Positions 17,800-26,961 of a stretch of DNA of 61,881 nt are shown piece by piece. A program made the position numbers and the translations under genes. The DNA is taken from assembly GCA_945907065.1 (NCBI GenBank), contig CAMDSC010000013.1, forward strand, positions 1 through 61,881, read 5' to 3'. The notes under the pieces are model-generated. The model did no database searches. It was not told where the DNA came from and was given only the letters and a program-made list of their open reading frames with translations. Every line of letters begins with the position of its first letter. Positions within the stretch are counted from its first letter, which is position 1. The DNA comes from Chitinophaga pinensis. GTDB lineage: Bacteria; Bacteroidota; Bacteroidia; NS11-12g; UBA9320.

Positions 17800-17864
17800 T
17801 TTATTTTCTTTAAAGTAGTTTGCAAAGATATATAGAACACGCATTAAAAAAATTTAGAGCACCA

Positions 17865-17906
17865 TGATTAATCGTAATTCCTAATTCTCCTTTCCTAATT
17901 ATTTTT
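17865..17906. repeat. A/T-rich degenerate repeat of CTAATTC units
   Basis: Between kbl and ftsH the sequence repeats TAATTCCTAATTC, TCCTTTCCTAATTA and similar units. A related stretch lies at 46785-46818. It may be a decayed short interspersed repeat or simply a biased intergenic segment. Confidence 0.35.
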
Positions 17907-17910
17907 CGTC

Positions 17911-17918
17911 TAAGTTTG
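17911..17918 (+). promoter_or_regulatory. Possible -7 element for ftsH
   Basis: TAAGTTTG fits TAnnTTTG and lies 49 bases before the ftsH ATG. No TTG is seen at the expected -33 position, so support is partial. Confidence 0.4.
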
Positions 17919-17967
17919 TAAATCCTTTTGGCATATCAATTGTTTAATAAGGATTACATAATTTTAA

Positions 17968-20112
17968 ATGGAAGAACCAACTAAAGAGCCTGGGCAAAAA
18001 ACCCGCATTGTTTTCAAAAGAAATCAAGCCCCAAACGACAACAACGAAAAGCCTGAAAATAACAATCCGTTAGACCGCAACAAAAAACCCACAGGACCTA
18101 AATTTAGTTTCTATTGGATTTATGGCATATTGGCAGTGGTGTTTTTATTCTTTTCTTATTTTTCAAATAATGCTGCCAAAACTATTGACACCAAAAAACT
18201 CAAACACATGCTTAATCAAGGCGATGTTAGCAGAGTAGTGGTTGTTAATAGATCAAAAGCTGAAATTTATTTAACCGATTCCGCTAAAAGCAAAATCGAA
18301 TACAAAAAAGATTTGGGTGAAGGAAGTGTATTTGCTGATACAAAAGCTGCAAATTATGTGCTTGACGATATAGGGGATTATAAAACCTTTAGCGATTTGG
18401 TAAATGGCACACAGGACAAATTACCTGAAGAAAAGCGTGTAATTATCGATTCACAAAGAAGAAGTGACTACCTTCAGGAATTTATGCCTTGGATAATTAT
18501 GATTTCAATATTTGGATTATTTTGGTTTTTTATGATGCGAAGAGTTGGTGGTGGTGGTGGACCCGGTGGTCAAATTTTTAATATTGGCAGAAGCAAAGCA
18601 CAACTTTTTGATAAAGATACAAAGGTTAATATTACCTTTAAAGATGTAGCAGGCTTAGAGGAAGCCAAGGTGGAAGTAATGGAAATTGTAGATTTCCTTA
18701 AAAACCCTAAAAAATATACTGATTTGGGTGGTAAAATTCCGAAAGGAGCTTTACTTATTGGCCCTCCCGGAACCGGTAAAACCCTTATGGCTAAAGCTGT
18801 AGCCGGCGAAGCCAATGTTCCGTTCTTCTCTTTATCAGGTTCTGATTTTGTGGAAATGTTTGTAGGAGTTGGTGCTAGCCGTGTACGTGATTTATTCCGC
18901 CAAGCCAAGGAAAAAGCCCCTTGTATTATTTTTATTGATGAGATTGATGCAGTAGGCCGTGCCAGAGGAAAAGGAGCTATTCAAGGAGGAAACGACGAGC
19001 GTGAAAACACGTTAAATCAATTGCTTACTGAAATGGATGGTTTTCAAACGGATTCAGGAGTAATTATTTTAGCCGCAACCAACCGTCCGGATATTTTAGA
19101 TTCAGCATTGCTTAGACCTGGACGATTTGATAGACAAATTTCGATCGACAGACCCGACCTAGTGGGTCGTGAGGAAATATTTAAAGTACATTTAAAAGGT
19201 TTAAAATTAGGAACTGATATCGACCCTAAAAAATTATCAGCTCAAACGCCTGGTTTTGCCGGTGCTGAAATTGCAAACGTTTGTAATGAAGCTGCATTAA
19301 TTGCTGCTCGTGGCAATAAAACCGAAATAAATATGCATGATTTTCAGGATGCCATTGATCGTGTAATTGGTGGATTAGAGAAGAAAAATAAAATTATTTC
19401 CCCAGAAGAAAAGAAAATTGTTGCCTATCACGAAGCTGGCCACGCTATAGCTGGCTGGTTTTTAGAATTTGCCGATCCTTTAGTTAAGGTATCAATTGTT
19501 CCTCGCGGAGTTGCAGCTTTAGGCTATGCCCAATATTTACCAAAAGAACAGTATTTATATCGCACTGAACAATTAATGGATATGATGTGCATGACCCTTG
19601 GTGGCCGAGTGGCCGAAGATGTTTTCTTTGGTAAAATATCTACAGGAGCTCAAAACGACCTTGAAAAAATTACTAAAATGGCTTATGCTATGGTAACTAT
19701 TTATGGAATGAACGAAAAAATTGGCCACGTTTCGTTTAAAGATGATACTGGCGAATATGGATTAATGGGGAAACCATATTCTGAAGCTACTTCCCAAATA
19801 ATCGATGAGGAAGTAAGAAAATTAATTGAAATTGCGTACCAAAAAACTAAAAATCTTATCATTGAACATAAGGACCATCTTGAAAACCTTGCACAGGCAT
19901 TGTTAGCTAAAGAAATTTTATTTCAACAGGATTTGGAAGGATTAATAGGTAAACGCCCGTTTGATACCAAAACTACTTATCAGGAATATATGGACACCCC
20001 ACCAACAAAAACCGAAGAACCTGAGGCTGAAGAATCAACCAAAGAAACGGTTGAAGAATCAACTGAAATAAATGATTCCCAGGAATCAACAGAAGAACCT
20101 ACCGCAGCCTGA
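17968..20112 (+). CDS. ftsH: ATP-dependent zinc metalloprotease FtsH
   Basis: 714 residues. Two N-terminal membrane helices (about 48-66 and 172-191) flank a periplasmic domain; then a Gly-rich hinge, an AAA module with Walker A GPPGTGKT (265-272), Walker [10 protein letters not shown], the SRH ([11 protein letters not shown]), and an M41 protease domain with HEAGH (488-492). It degrades misfolded membrane proteins and short-lived regulators. The N terminus has a long charged cytoplasmic stretch and the C terminus a Glu/Thr/Ser-rich tail, both disordered in appearance. The tail-specific protease gene follows after 83 bases. Confidence 0.97.
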   Translation: MEEPTKEPGQKTRIVFKRNQAPNDNNEKPENNNPLDRNKKPTGPKFSFYWIYGILAVVFLFFSYFSNNAAKTIDTKKLKHMLNQGDVSRVVVVNRSKAEIYLTDSAKSKIEYKKDLGEGSVFADTKAANYVLDDIGDYKTFSDLVNGTQDKLPEEKRVIIDSQRRSDYLQEFMPWIIMISIFGLFWFFMMRRVGGGGGPGGQIFNIGRSKAQLFDKDTKVNITFKDVAGLEEAKVEVMEIVDFLKNPKKYTDLGGKIPKGALLIGPPGTGKTLMAKAVAGEANVPFFSLSGSDFVEMFVGVGASRVRDLFRQAKEKAPCIIFIDEIDAVGRARGKGAIQGGNDERENTLNQLLTEMDGFQTDSGVIILAATNRPDILDSALLRPGRFDRQISIDRPDLVGREEIFKVHLKGLKLGTDIDPKKLSAQTPGFAGAEIANVCNEAALIAARGNKTEINMHDFQDAIDRVIGGLEKKNKIISPEEKKIVAYHEAGHAIAGWFLEFADPLVKVSIVPRGVAALGYAQYLPKEQYLYRTEQLMDMMCMTLGGRVAEDVFFGKISTGAQNDLEKITKMAYAMVTIYGMNEKIGHVSFKDDTGEYGLMGKPYSEATSQIIDEEVRKLIEIAYQKTKNLIIEHKDHLENLAQALLAKEILFQQDLEGLIGKRPFDTKTTYQEYMDTPPTKTEEPEAEESTKETVEESTEINDSQESTEEPTAA

Positions 20113-20195
20113 TTTAATCGAAATAAATCGCTTTTATAACTGTTGCTCATCTAATCAAACAATAATTTTAAAGACTTTCGCTTTAAGTAATCAGT

Positions 20196-22268
20196 ATGAC
20201 ACTAAAAAAAATATTAATGGTTTTGGTTCCCATTTCATTATTGGGAACTGGTTTTTACATAAAAAATCAGGAATCAGGTAAAGGCATTCTTGTACCTGCA
20301 ATTTTAGAAAACCTTAAAAACTATCATTACAATCCTACTGATATTAATGATGATTTTTCAAAGAAAGTATTTGATGAATTTATAGGCGTATTGGATGCTG
20401 ATAAACGCTTTTTTACCCAAGAAGATATTAAACAGTTATCGGGTTACAAAACCAAAATTGACGATCTGTCAAAAGAAGGCAGTTATGATTTTTTTGATAA
20501 AACCATAGCAATTTATGAAAGCCGAATTAATCAGCATCAGGTTTGGTTTAGAGAGATTTTATCACAACCTATGGAATTTGAATCCAATGAAACCTATACC
20601 ATTGATGACAAACAGCCCTTTGCTAAAAATGATGCAGAACTAAAAGACCGTGTAAGAAAACTGCTTAAATTCAGTGTAATGAGTCGTTTGGCTGCAAGCC
20701 TCGAAGCTCAGGAATCAAAAGATTCAGCAGTAAAAATCCTATCAACTGATACCTTGGAAATTAGGGCCCGTAAAAGTGTTTTAAAGGGTCAGGAAGATTT
20801 TGTAACCCGCTGGCGTAAAGTAAAAACTGAAGAAAAACAAAGCTATTACATCAATGCTATCACATCCGTTTTCGATCCGCATACCAACTATTTTCCACCG
20901 GCCGAAAAGGAAAATTTTGATATTGCCATGTCGGGGCAATTGGAAGGAATTGGTGCCCAATTGCAGGAAAAAGACGGTTATATAAAAGTAACTCGGGTGG
21001 TTCCGGGTGCCCCGTCGGCATTACAGGGTGAATTAAAAGAAGGAGATTTGATACTAAAAGTAGCTCAGGGAGCCAGTGAACCTGTAGATGTAGTAAATAT
21101 GCCTATAGATGATGCCATCAAAATGATTCGCGGACCAAAAGGAACTGAAGTTCGTCTCACCGTTAAAAAACCGGACGGTTCTATAAAAGTAATAAAAATT
21201 ATTCGCGATGTGGTTATTGTAGATGAAACCTTTGCCAAATCAGTAGTTATTGAAGATAACGACCACATGAAAACCGGTTATTTATACCTCCCTACTTTTT
21301 ATACCGATATGAACGGAAGAGGCGGCAGAACCAGTTGGGACGATGTGAGAAAAGAGATTAAAAAGCTTAAAAAAGCCGGAGTTGGCCGCATTGTTTTTGA
21401 TTTGAGAAATAATGGTGGCGGCTCATTGCAAGATGTGGTTACCATGTCGGGATTGTTTATTGAAAAAGGCCCGATTGTTCAGGTAAAATCAAGAGAAAGA
21501 AGTCCTGAATTTTTAGAAGATTATGACCCATCCGTGGAATGGGACGGCCCATTGGTAGTAATGGTAAATCAATACAGTGCCTCGGCCAGCGAAATATTGG
21601 CAGCAGCCATGCAGGATTATAAACGTGCCATAATTATTGGCAGCAATCACACCTTTGGTAAAGGAACCGTTCAGCGTTTTGTGGATTTGAATGAAACCGT
21701 TCGTAGCAAAGATGCTTCTGAATTTGGCTCTCTTAAAATTACCATTCAAAAGTTTTATAGAATTGATGGTGGCGCTACACAATTAAAAGGAGTTTTATCC
21801 GATATTGAATTGCCTGATAATTTCACCTACTTGGAATCGGGCGAAGGTGAGCAGGATTATCCAATGACTTGGGATAAAATAAAACCCGCTACTTATAAAG
21901 CATATGATAAATATTTCACTAATTTTTCATCGGTAAAAGCCAACTCCAACAAGCGTGTAAAAGATAGCCCCATCTTTAGTTTGATAAATGAAAATGCCAA
22001 ACGTATTAAAGCCGAAAACGACAAAAAAGTAGTGAGCCTGAATCTTAAAACCTACATGGCCGAAGATAAACTTAGAAAAATAGAATCTAAAAAATTAGAG
22101 GTTTTGAACAAGGAAAATCCTGAATTAATCATTACCACCTTGGATGAAGATAAAAAGGATTTGGAAAGTGATAAAGGCAAAAACGACCGAGCCAAAGACT
22201 GGTACAAAAACCTTAAAAAAGACCCTTATATATTTGAGGCGTTGCAAGTGGCTGAGGAATTGAAATAA
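20196..22268 (+). CDS. prc: Carboxy-terminal processing (tail-specific) protease
   Basis: 690 residues with an N-terminal signal or anchor (about 4-22). The order is an N-terminal helical domain (DPTD-type region with VLDADKRFF), a PDZ domain around 243-330 (GIGAQLQEKDGYIKVTRVVPG), the S41 catalytic domain (VFDLRNNGGGSLQDVV, SASASEILAAAMQDY with the nucleophile Ser in 461-465, FGKGTVQ with catalytic Lys489), and a C-terminal DUF3340-like part. It acts in the periplasm, removing damaged or processing specific proteins from the C terminus. Length and order match E. coli Prc rather than the shorter CtpA type. Confidence 0.94.
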   Translation: MTLKKILMVLVPISLLGTGFYIKNQESGKGILVPAILENLKNYHYNPTDINDDFSKKVFDEFIGVLDADKRFFTQEDIKQLSGYKTKIDDLSKEGSYDFFDKTIAIYESRINQHQVWFREILSQPMEFESNETYTIDDKQPFAKNDAELKDRVRKLLKFSVMSRLAASLEAQESKDSAVKILSTDTLEIRARKSVLKGQEDFVTRWRKVKTEEKQSYYINAITSVFDPHTNYFPPAEKENFDIAMSGQLEGIGAQLQEKDGYIKVTRVVPGAPSALQGELKEGDLILKVAQGASEPVDVVNMPIDDAIKMIRGPKGTEVRLTVKKPDGSIKVIKIIRDVVIVDETFAKSVVIEDNDHMKTGYLYLPTFYTDMNGRGGRTSWDDVRKEIKKLKKAGVGRIVFDLRNNGGGSLQDVVTMSGLFIEKGPIVQVKSRERSPEFLEDYDPSVEWDGPLVVMVNQYSASASEILAAAMQDYKRAIIIGSNHTFGKGTVQRFVDLNETVRSKDASEFGSLKITIQKFYRIDGGATQLKGVLSDIELPDNFTYLESGEGEQDYPMTWDKIKPATYKAYDKYFTNFSSVKANSNKRVKDSPIFSLINENAKRIKAENDKKVVSLNLKTYMAEDKLRKIESKKLEVLNKENPELIITTLDEDKKDLESDKGKNDRAKDWYKNLKKDPYIFEALQVAEELK

Positions 22269-22296
22269 TATTTTTTAAGATATAAAATTTAAACAT

Positions 22297-22328
22297 TAAA
22301 AAGCTACCGGAGTTCGGTAGCTTTTTTC
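22297..22328. terminator. Rho-independent terminator between prc and dnaJ
   Basis: AAAAAGCTACCG pairs with CGGTAGCTTTTT around a 5-base loop; T runs occur on both strands, so it can serve both convergent transcripts. Confidence 0.88.
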
Positions 22329-22354
22329 GTATTGGAAATTTTTCAATTGCTATT

Positions 22355-23488
22355 TTAATGAAACAAATCCTTCATCCTGCCGAAAAACCCTTTCTCCTTG
22401 TTTTCCGCCGGAGGAACAAAATTTTCAGCAGTTTCTAATTTGCGAAGCAATTCTTTTTCTTCGTTGCTTAGCTTTTTGGGAGTATAAATATTTACCTGCA
22501 CCAATTGGTCGCCGCGGCCATATCCGTTTATATCAGGCACCCCTTTGTTTCTTAAGCGTAACATTTTGCCGCCTTGTGTTCCCGGGTCTATTTTTACTTT
22601 TACTTTGCTATCGATGGTTGGTATTTCTACATCACCACCTAAGGCAGCCGTAGGAAAACTTATAAAAAGGTCGTATAATAAATTGTTGTTTTCACGACGA
22701 AAATCGGCATGAGTCATTTCTTCAATCAAAACTAACAAATCGCCCGAACCACCACCCATAGGCGAATCATTACCATAACCACTTAACGAAAGTTGCATTC
22801 CGTTTTGCACACCGGCAGGTATTTTTATTGAAGTGGTTACTTCCTCATCCATCAATCCCTGGCTATCAGCCCCGGCAGGACGGTTTTCTAATTTTCGTCC
22901 CAAGCCATTGCAGCTATGGCAAGTGCTTGAGGTTTGCATTTGCCCTAAAAAAGTATTGGTCATTCGGGTTACAGAACCGCTTCCATGACATGTAGGGCAT
23001 GTTGTAAACTTGGCTCCTGGAGCGGCAATTTTTTTGGTGTATTTAACTTTTTTTTCTATTCCATTACAAATTTCTTCCAACGTAAGTTTTAGTTTTATAC
23101 GGATATTTGAACCTGAAGGAGCTCTTCCTCCCCCACGGCCACCTCTTCCTCCAAAAAAACCTTCAAATGGACTGCTATCTCCAAAAATATCACCAAACTG
23201 GCTAAATATGTCATCCATATTCATGCCGCCACCACTAAATCCGCCCTGACCACCAGCACCTCTCACCCCATCATGACCAAATCGGTCATAAGAACTGCGT
23301 TTTTCGGAATTACTCAATACTTCATAAGCCTGAGCGGCTTCTTTAAAATGCTCCTCGGCGGCTTTATCCCCGGGGTTTTTATCCGGATGGTATTTTATAG
23401 CCATCTTGCGATAGGCCTTTTTAATTTCTTCCTCGGTGGCTGATTTGCTTACACCAAGTATTTCGTAGTAATCTCTTTTTGCCGCCAT
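22355..23488 (-). CDS. dnaJ: DnaJ chaperone with only one of two zinc centres
   Basis: 377 residues: J domain with HPD (34-36), Gly/Phe-rich linker, zinc region and C-terminal client-binding domain. DnaJ stimulates DnaK ATPase. A type I DnaJ has four CxxCxGxG motifs; here only two are present (Cys164/167 and Cys190/193), equivalent to motifs 2 and 3, which form zinc centre II. Motif 1 has become [11 protein letters not shown] and motif 4 [10 protein letters not shown]. The gene follows grpE by 4 bases and is otherwise full length, so loss rather than a frameshift is likely. Confidence 0.94.
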   Translation of the reverse strand: MAAKRDYYEILGVSKSATEEEIKKAYRKMAIKYHPDKNPGDKAAEEHFKEAAQAYEVLSNSEKRSSYDRFGHDGVRGAGGQGGFSGGGMNMDDIFSQFGDIFGDSSPFEGFFGGRGGRGGGRAPSGSNIRIKLKLTLEEICNGIEKKVKYTKKIAAPGAKFTTCPTCHGSGSVTRMTNTFLGQMQTSSTCHSCNGLGRKLENRPAGADSQGLMDEEVTTSIKIPAGVQNGMQLSLSGYGNDSPMGGGSGDLLVLIEEMTHADFRRENNNLLYDLFISFPTAALGGDVEIPTIDSKVKVKIDPGTQGGKMLRLRNKGVPDINGYGRGDQLVQVNIYTPKKLSNEEKELLRKLETAENFVPPAENKEKGFFGRMKDLFH

Positions 23489-23492
23489 TGGT

Positions 23493-24086
23493 TTATTCTC
23501 CTACTATTACTTTGGCAAATCGAATTACTTTATCCTGCAATTTGTAGCCTTTTTCTATTTCATCAACAATTTTACCTTTCAAATTCTTGGATGGAGCAGG
23601 TATTTTGGTAATGGCTTCATGTAAGTCAGCATCAAATGCTTCGCCTATTGAAGTATAAGGTTTTAAACCTTGGTGCTCTAGTGTACTTTTTAATTTTGAT
23701 GAAACTAATTTAACACCTTCGGCTAGTGAAACGGCATCGGTAGAATTTTCAAAGGCTTTTTCGGCCCGTTCAAAATCATCCATCACAGGTATCAAAGATT
23801 TTAGTACATCTTGTCCTGCCATTTTAAACAAATCAATGCGTTCCTTATTCGTTCGCCTTTTATAATTTTCGAAATCACTGTAAAGACGTAGGTACTTATC
23901 TTTCAATTCTTCATTTTCAGAATGCAATTTTCCTAACTCATTGGAAGCATTTTGTTCTTCATTATTTTGAGCGGCTTCATTAATAGTGACTGGTTCGTCA
24001 GTATTAATCTCTTCGTTTTGGTTTATATCCTCCTCCTTGTGCTTATTTTTTCCCTGCATTCTATTTTTAAATAATTTATTGAACAT
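23493..24086 (-). CDS. grpE: GrpE nucleotide exchange factor
   Basis: About 197 residues from the ATG at 24086; a TTG six codons earlier (24104) is a less likely start. An acidic, Asn/Glu-rich N terminus leads into the long coiled coil ([20 protein letters not shown]) and [11 protein letters not shown]-type region, then the C-terminal beta domain ([28 protein letters not shown]). GrpE releases ADP from DnaK. It is 4 bases upstream of dnaJ in an operon; dnaK is not in the window. Confidence 0.94.
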   Translation of the reverse strand: MFNKLFKNRMQGKNKHKEEDINQNEEINTDEPVTINEAAQNNEEQNASNELGKLHSENEELKDKYLRLYSDFENYKRRTNKERIDLFKMAGQDVLKSLIPVMDDFERAEKAFENSTDAVSLAEGVKLVSSKLKSTLEHQGLKPYTSIGEAFDADLHEAITKIPAPSKNLKGKIVDEIEKGYKLQDKVIRFAKVIVGE

Positions 24087-24192
24087 ATTCAAAACCTTTG
24101 CCAATGCAATTTGGGTGACAATTTGACTGCAAACAATTTAGTAATTATTTAATTATTGATGGTTAAAACCGAATGTATTTTTTTGATTGATT

Positions 24193-24732
24193 TTATTTTT
24201 CAATCAATTTTTCTAACTCGGCTTCAAGAAATGTTCCAGTTAAATCGGTAGCTATTATTTTTCCTGTAGGATCTAATAAAAAACTACTTGGTATGGATGA
24301 AACACCATAAGATGCAGCGGCAGGACAATCCCATTTTTTAAGGGCAGATACATGATAAGGCCAAACCAATTTATCGTTTTTTATAGCTTTTTTCCATATT
24401 TCCATATCATTGTCTAAAGAAACTGAATATACTGTAAACCCTTGTGAACCTTTAAATTTTTGATCTTTATATTTATTATAGGCTCTTACAAGATTTTGGT
24501 TTTCTCTTCTACACGGGCTGCACCATGATGCCCAAAAATCAACCAAAACATATTTACCTTTAAGTGATTCAAGCTCAATATTTTGGCCATCGGGTGAAGC
24601 TAAATTAATACTTGGTGCTTGTTCACCAACCTTTACTTTAGTAGCAACGGATGAATTAAAAATAAATGCCCCAAGCATTACCAAAGCCAAAACGGGGATA
24701 ATTATCAAAACTTTTTTTTTCACGATTATCAT
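24193..24732 (-). CDS. TlpA-like thioredoxin-fold disulfide reductase
   Basis: 179 residues with an N-terminal hydrophobic helix (about 6-27) that anchors the protein or serves as a signal, then a thioredoxin fold with the active-site WASWCSPCRRE. GEQAPSINLASPDGQ marks the AhpC/TSA-Redoxin type. It would act in the periplasm, reducing disulfides, for instance for cytochrome c maturation; the c-type cytochrome at 61493 shows that such substrates exist, but a link is inference. It lies alone between grpE and murA, 46 bases from murA. Confidence 0.88.
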   Translation of the reverse strand: MIIVKKKVLIIIPVLALVMLGAFIFNSSVATKVKVGEQAPSINLASPDGQNIELESLKGKYVLVDFWASWCSPCRRENQNLVRAYNKYKDQKFKGSQGFTVYSVSLDNDMEIWKKAIKNDKLVWPYHVSALKKWDCPAAASYGVSSIPSSFLLDPTGKIIATDLTGTFLEAELEKLIEK

Positions 24733-24778
24733 GTAATTATTTAAACAAATTTATTACCAAATAAAATTCTATGCATTT

Positions 24779-26086
24779 TTATATCCTTTCAATATCTGCT
24801 CCCAAAGCAATTAGCCGTTTTTCAATATTTTGATATCCCCGGTCTATTTGCTCAATATTATGGATAGTACTTGTTCCTTGTGCTGACAAAGCCGCAATGA
24901 GTAGCGAAACCCCAGCACGAATATCCGGTGAAGTCATTTGTATACCTCGCAATGGCATTCTTCTGTCGAGTCCCATTACTGTGGCCCTGTGTGGGTCGCA
25001 TAATATAATTTGTGCTCCCATATCTATCAAATTATCTACAAAAAACAAACGGCTTTCAAACATTTTTTGATGAATAAGAACGTTTCCTTTAGCTTGTGTA
25101 GCCATTACTAAAATTACGCTTAGCAAATCGGGAGTTAAACCTGGCCATGGAGCATCAGAAATGGTAAGCATGCTTCCGTCAATAAAAGATTCTATTTCAT
25201 AATGCCTTTGTGAAGGAATAAAAATATCATCATCTTTTATAATAAAACTCATTCCCATTTTTTCAAAGGTTAAAGGAATGTTACCTAAGTGCTTTATTCC
25301 TGCACCTTTAATTGTTATTTCAGATTCGGTTAAAGCTGCTAATGCCATAAAACTCCCAACCTCAATCATATCAGGAAGGCAAGTATGGTTGCAGCCTTTT
25401 AGTGAATCTACACCGTCTACAATTAATAAATTAGAACCTATTCCAGAAATTTTAGCCCCCATGCTCACCAGCATTTTACATAATTGCTGCACATAAGGTT
25501 CGCAGGCTGCATTGTATATTGTCGTTGTTCCTTTGGCCATTGTAGCTGCCATCACAATATTGGCAGTTCCTGTAACCGAGGCTTCTTCTAGAAGCATAAA
25601 TGTTCCTATTAACTTACCTGCTTTTACTTTATAAAAGTTTTCATCTTTCAGGTATTCAAACTTAGCCCCTAATTTTTCAAAACCTATGAAATGCGTATCT
25701 AAGCGGCGGCGGCCTATTTTATCACCTCCCGGGCTTGGTATATATCCTTTGCCAAATCGAGTTAATAATGGCCCTATAATCATTATGGACCCACGAAGTG
25801 CTGACCCTTTTTTTCTAAACTCTTTACTGTTTAAAAAATTTAAATCCAAGTCATCTGCTTTGAATGACCATGATCCGTCTTTTTTTAATTTATTAACTTT
25901 TACCCCTAAATCCCTTAATAAATCAATAAGTTTATTGACATCTACAATATCAGGAATTTTATTTATTATTACTTCGTCGGCAGTGAGTAAAACAGCTGAC
26001 AAAATTTGAAGAGCCTCGTTTTTGGCTCCTTGCGGAATAAGTTCACCCTTTAGTTTATTGCCGCCTGATATTTTAAATGAACCCAA
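24779..26086 (-). CDS. murA: UDP-N-acetylglucosamine 1-carboxyvinyltransferase MurA, Asp-for-Cys variant
   Basis: 435 residues, full-length EPSP-synthase-fold enzyme making the first committed peptidoglycan precursor from UDP-GlcNAc and PEP. QGAKNEALQILSAVLL (with the conserved Lys-Asn) and RGSIMIIGPLL are typical. The loop that normally reads PGGC-x-IG is PGGDKIGRRRLDTHF: residue 122 is Asp (codon GAT at 25721-25723, read on the minus strand). That is the position of E. coli Cys115, which fosfomycin alkylates. The start is TTG at 26086; the encoded N terminus begins as expected for the family. Confidence 0.96.
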   Translation of the reverse strand: MGSFKISGGNKLKGELIPQGAKNEALQILSAVLLTADEVIINKIPDIVDVNKLIDLLRDLGVKVNKLKKDGSWSFKADDLDLNFLNSKEFRKKGSALRGSIMIIGPLLTRFGKGYIPSPGGDKIGRRRLDTHFIGFEKLGAKFEYLKDENFYKVKAGKLIGTFMLLEEASVTGTANIVMAATMAKGTTTIYNAACEPYVQQLCKMLVSMGAKISGIGSNLLIVDGVDSLKGCNHTCLPDMIEVGSFMALAALTESEITIKGAGIKHLGNIPLTFEKMGMSFIIKDDDIFIPSQRHYEIESFIDGSMLTISDAPWPGLTPDLLSVILVMATQAKGNVLIHQKMFESRLFFVDNLIDMGAQIILCDPHRATVMGLDRRMPLRGIQMTSPDIRAGVSLLIAALSAQGTSTIHNIEQIDRGYQNIEKRLIALGADIERI

Positions 26087-26140
26087 TTTATTTAAGATTT
26101 ACTACTTTATAACCATTATCCTAATAACTCATTAACTTTA

Positions 26141-26797
26141 TTAAAATCTTGTGTCTTTACCCCTATTTCGATTCTTATTATTATTGTTTCTAAATTTATT
26201 ATTACGGCTGTTATTGTTGTTACTTTTGAAGTGTCCTGGATGTCGCTTAATATCTTTTTCTACATGAATATTTAAATCCTCTGAATTAAGATGAAGCTTG
26301 TCTTTGGAAAGTATTTTTAAATGCTCAGTAATGACATCCGGTGTTAAGTTTTCATTATTCCAGTTTCGTGATGAATTGGTCATAAATGAAGCAATCATAT
26401 TTATAAAACTTTGCTTTATTGCCTGATCGTCTACACGGGTGGCCCTATCCACCATGTATTGCAAATTGCGCCCATAAAACCTGAATTTTATCCTCACATT
26501 ATTGTAGGGTACAAGTTCCGGTTTTTGGTGTATCTGTTCGGGAACAGGCTTTGGGTAAGGCCCATCAATATCTAATTTAAAACCAGACATTATATGCAAA
26601 TGGTCCCAGAGTTTTTGCTGATAATTATCCAAATCTTTAATAGACGGATTAAGATTTATCATAACATTCATAAGACTTACTGAGAGTTTTGAACGTAATT
26701 CGCGGTCGGGAACTTCCACCACTTTATCTACCATTTTTTGCATTCCGCGGCCATACTCGCTCAATAACAAGTCGGGGCGTTGGGTATTATATTCCAT
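26141..26797 (-). CDS. DUF4290 protein
   Basis: 218 residues from the ATG at 26797 (MEYNTQRPDLLLSEYGRGMQ, the usual start of DUF4290 proteins; an in-frame GTG lies 4 codons earlier). DUF4290 is conserved across Bacteroidota and has no described function. The C-terminal 40 residues are a basic, Asn/Arg/Lys-rich low-complexity tail that could bind nucleic acid, which is speculation. It precedes murA by 54 bases on the same strand and is probably co-transcribed with it. Confidence 0.85.
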   Translation of the reverse strand: MEYNTQRPDLLLSEYGRGMQKMVDKVVEVPDRELRSKLSVSLMNVMINLNPSIKDLDNYQQKLWDHLHIMSGFKLDIDGPYPKPVPEQIHQKPELVPYNNVRIKFRFYGRNLQYMVDRATRVDDQAIKQSFINMIASFMTNSSRNWNNENLTPDVITEHLKILSKDKLHLNSEDLNIHVEKDIKRHPGHFKSNNNNSRNNKFRNNNNKNRNRGKDTRF

Positions 26798-26908
26798 TTG
26801 GATTTGCACGGCTCAAAGGTAACAAAAAAATTGTTTTCTATTCCTTTGAAAAAAATAGTCCTGAAATTCAGGCAATTATGTCGGTAATCCAAATTTAGTT
26901 TCATTTTA

Positions 26909-26939
26909 TTGTCATGATATTAATTTAATGTTACTTTTG
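26909..26939 (+). promoter_or_regulatory. Bacteroidota-type promoter of the susC-susD operon
   Basis: TTG at 26909-26911, a 20-base spacer, then TACTTTTG at 26932-26939 match the TTG-N19/20-TAnnTTTG promoter. Transcription would start about 7 bases later, 15-20 bases before the SusC ATG at 26962. Confidence 0.75.
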
Positions 26940-26961
26940 AGTACCTAATTAACATTTATAT

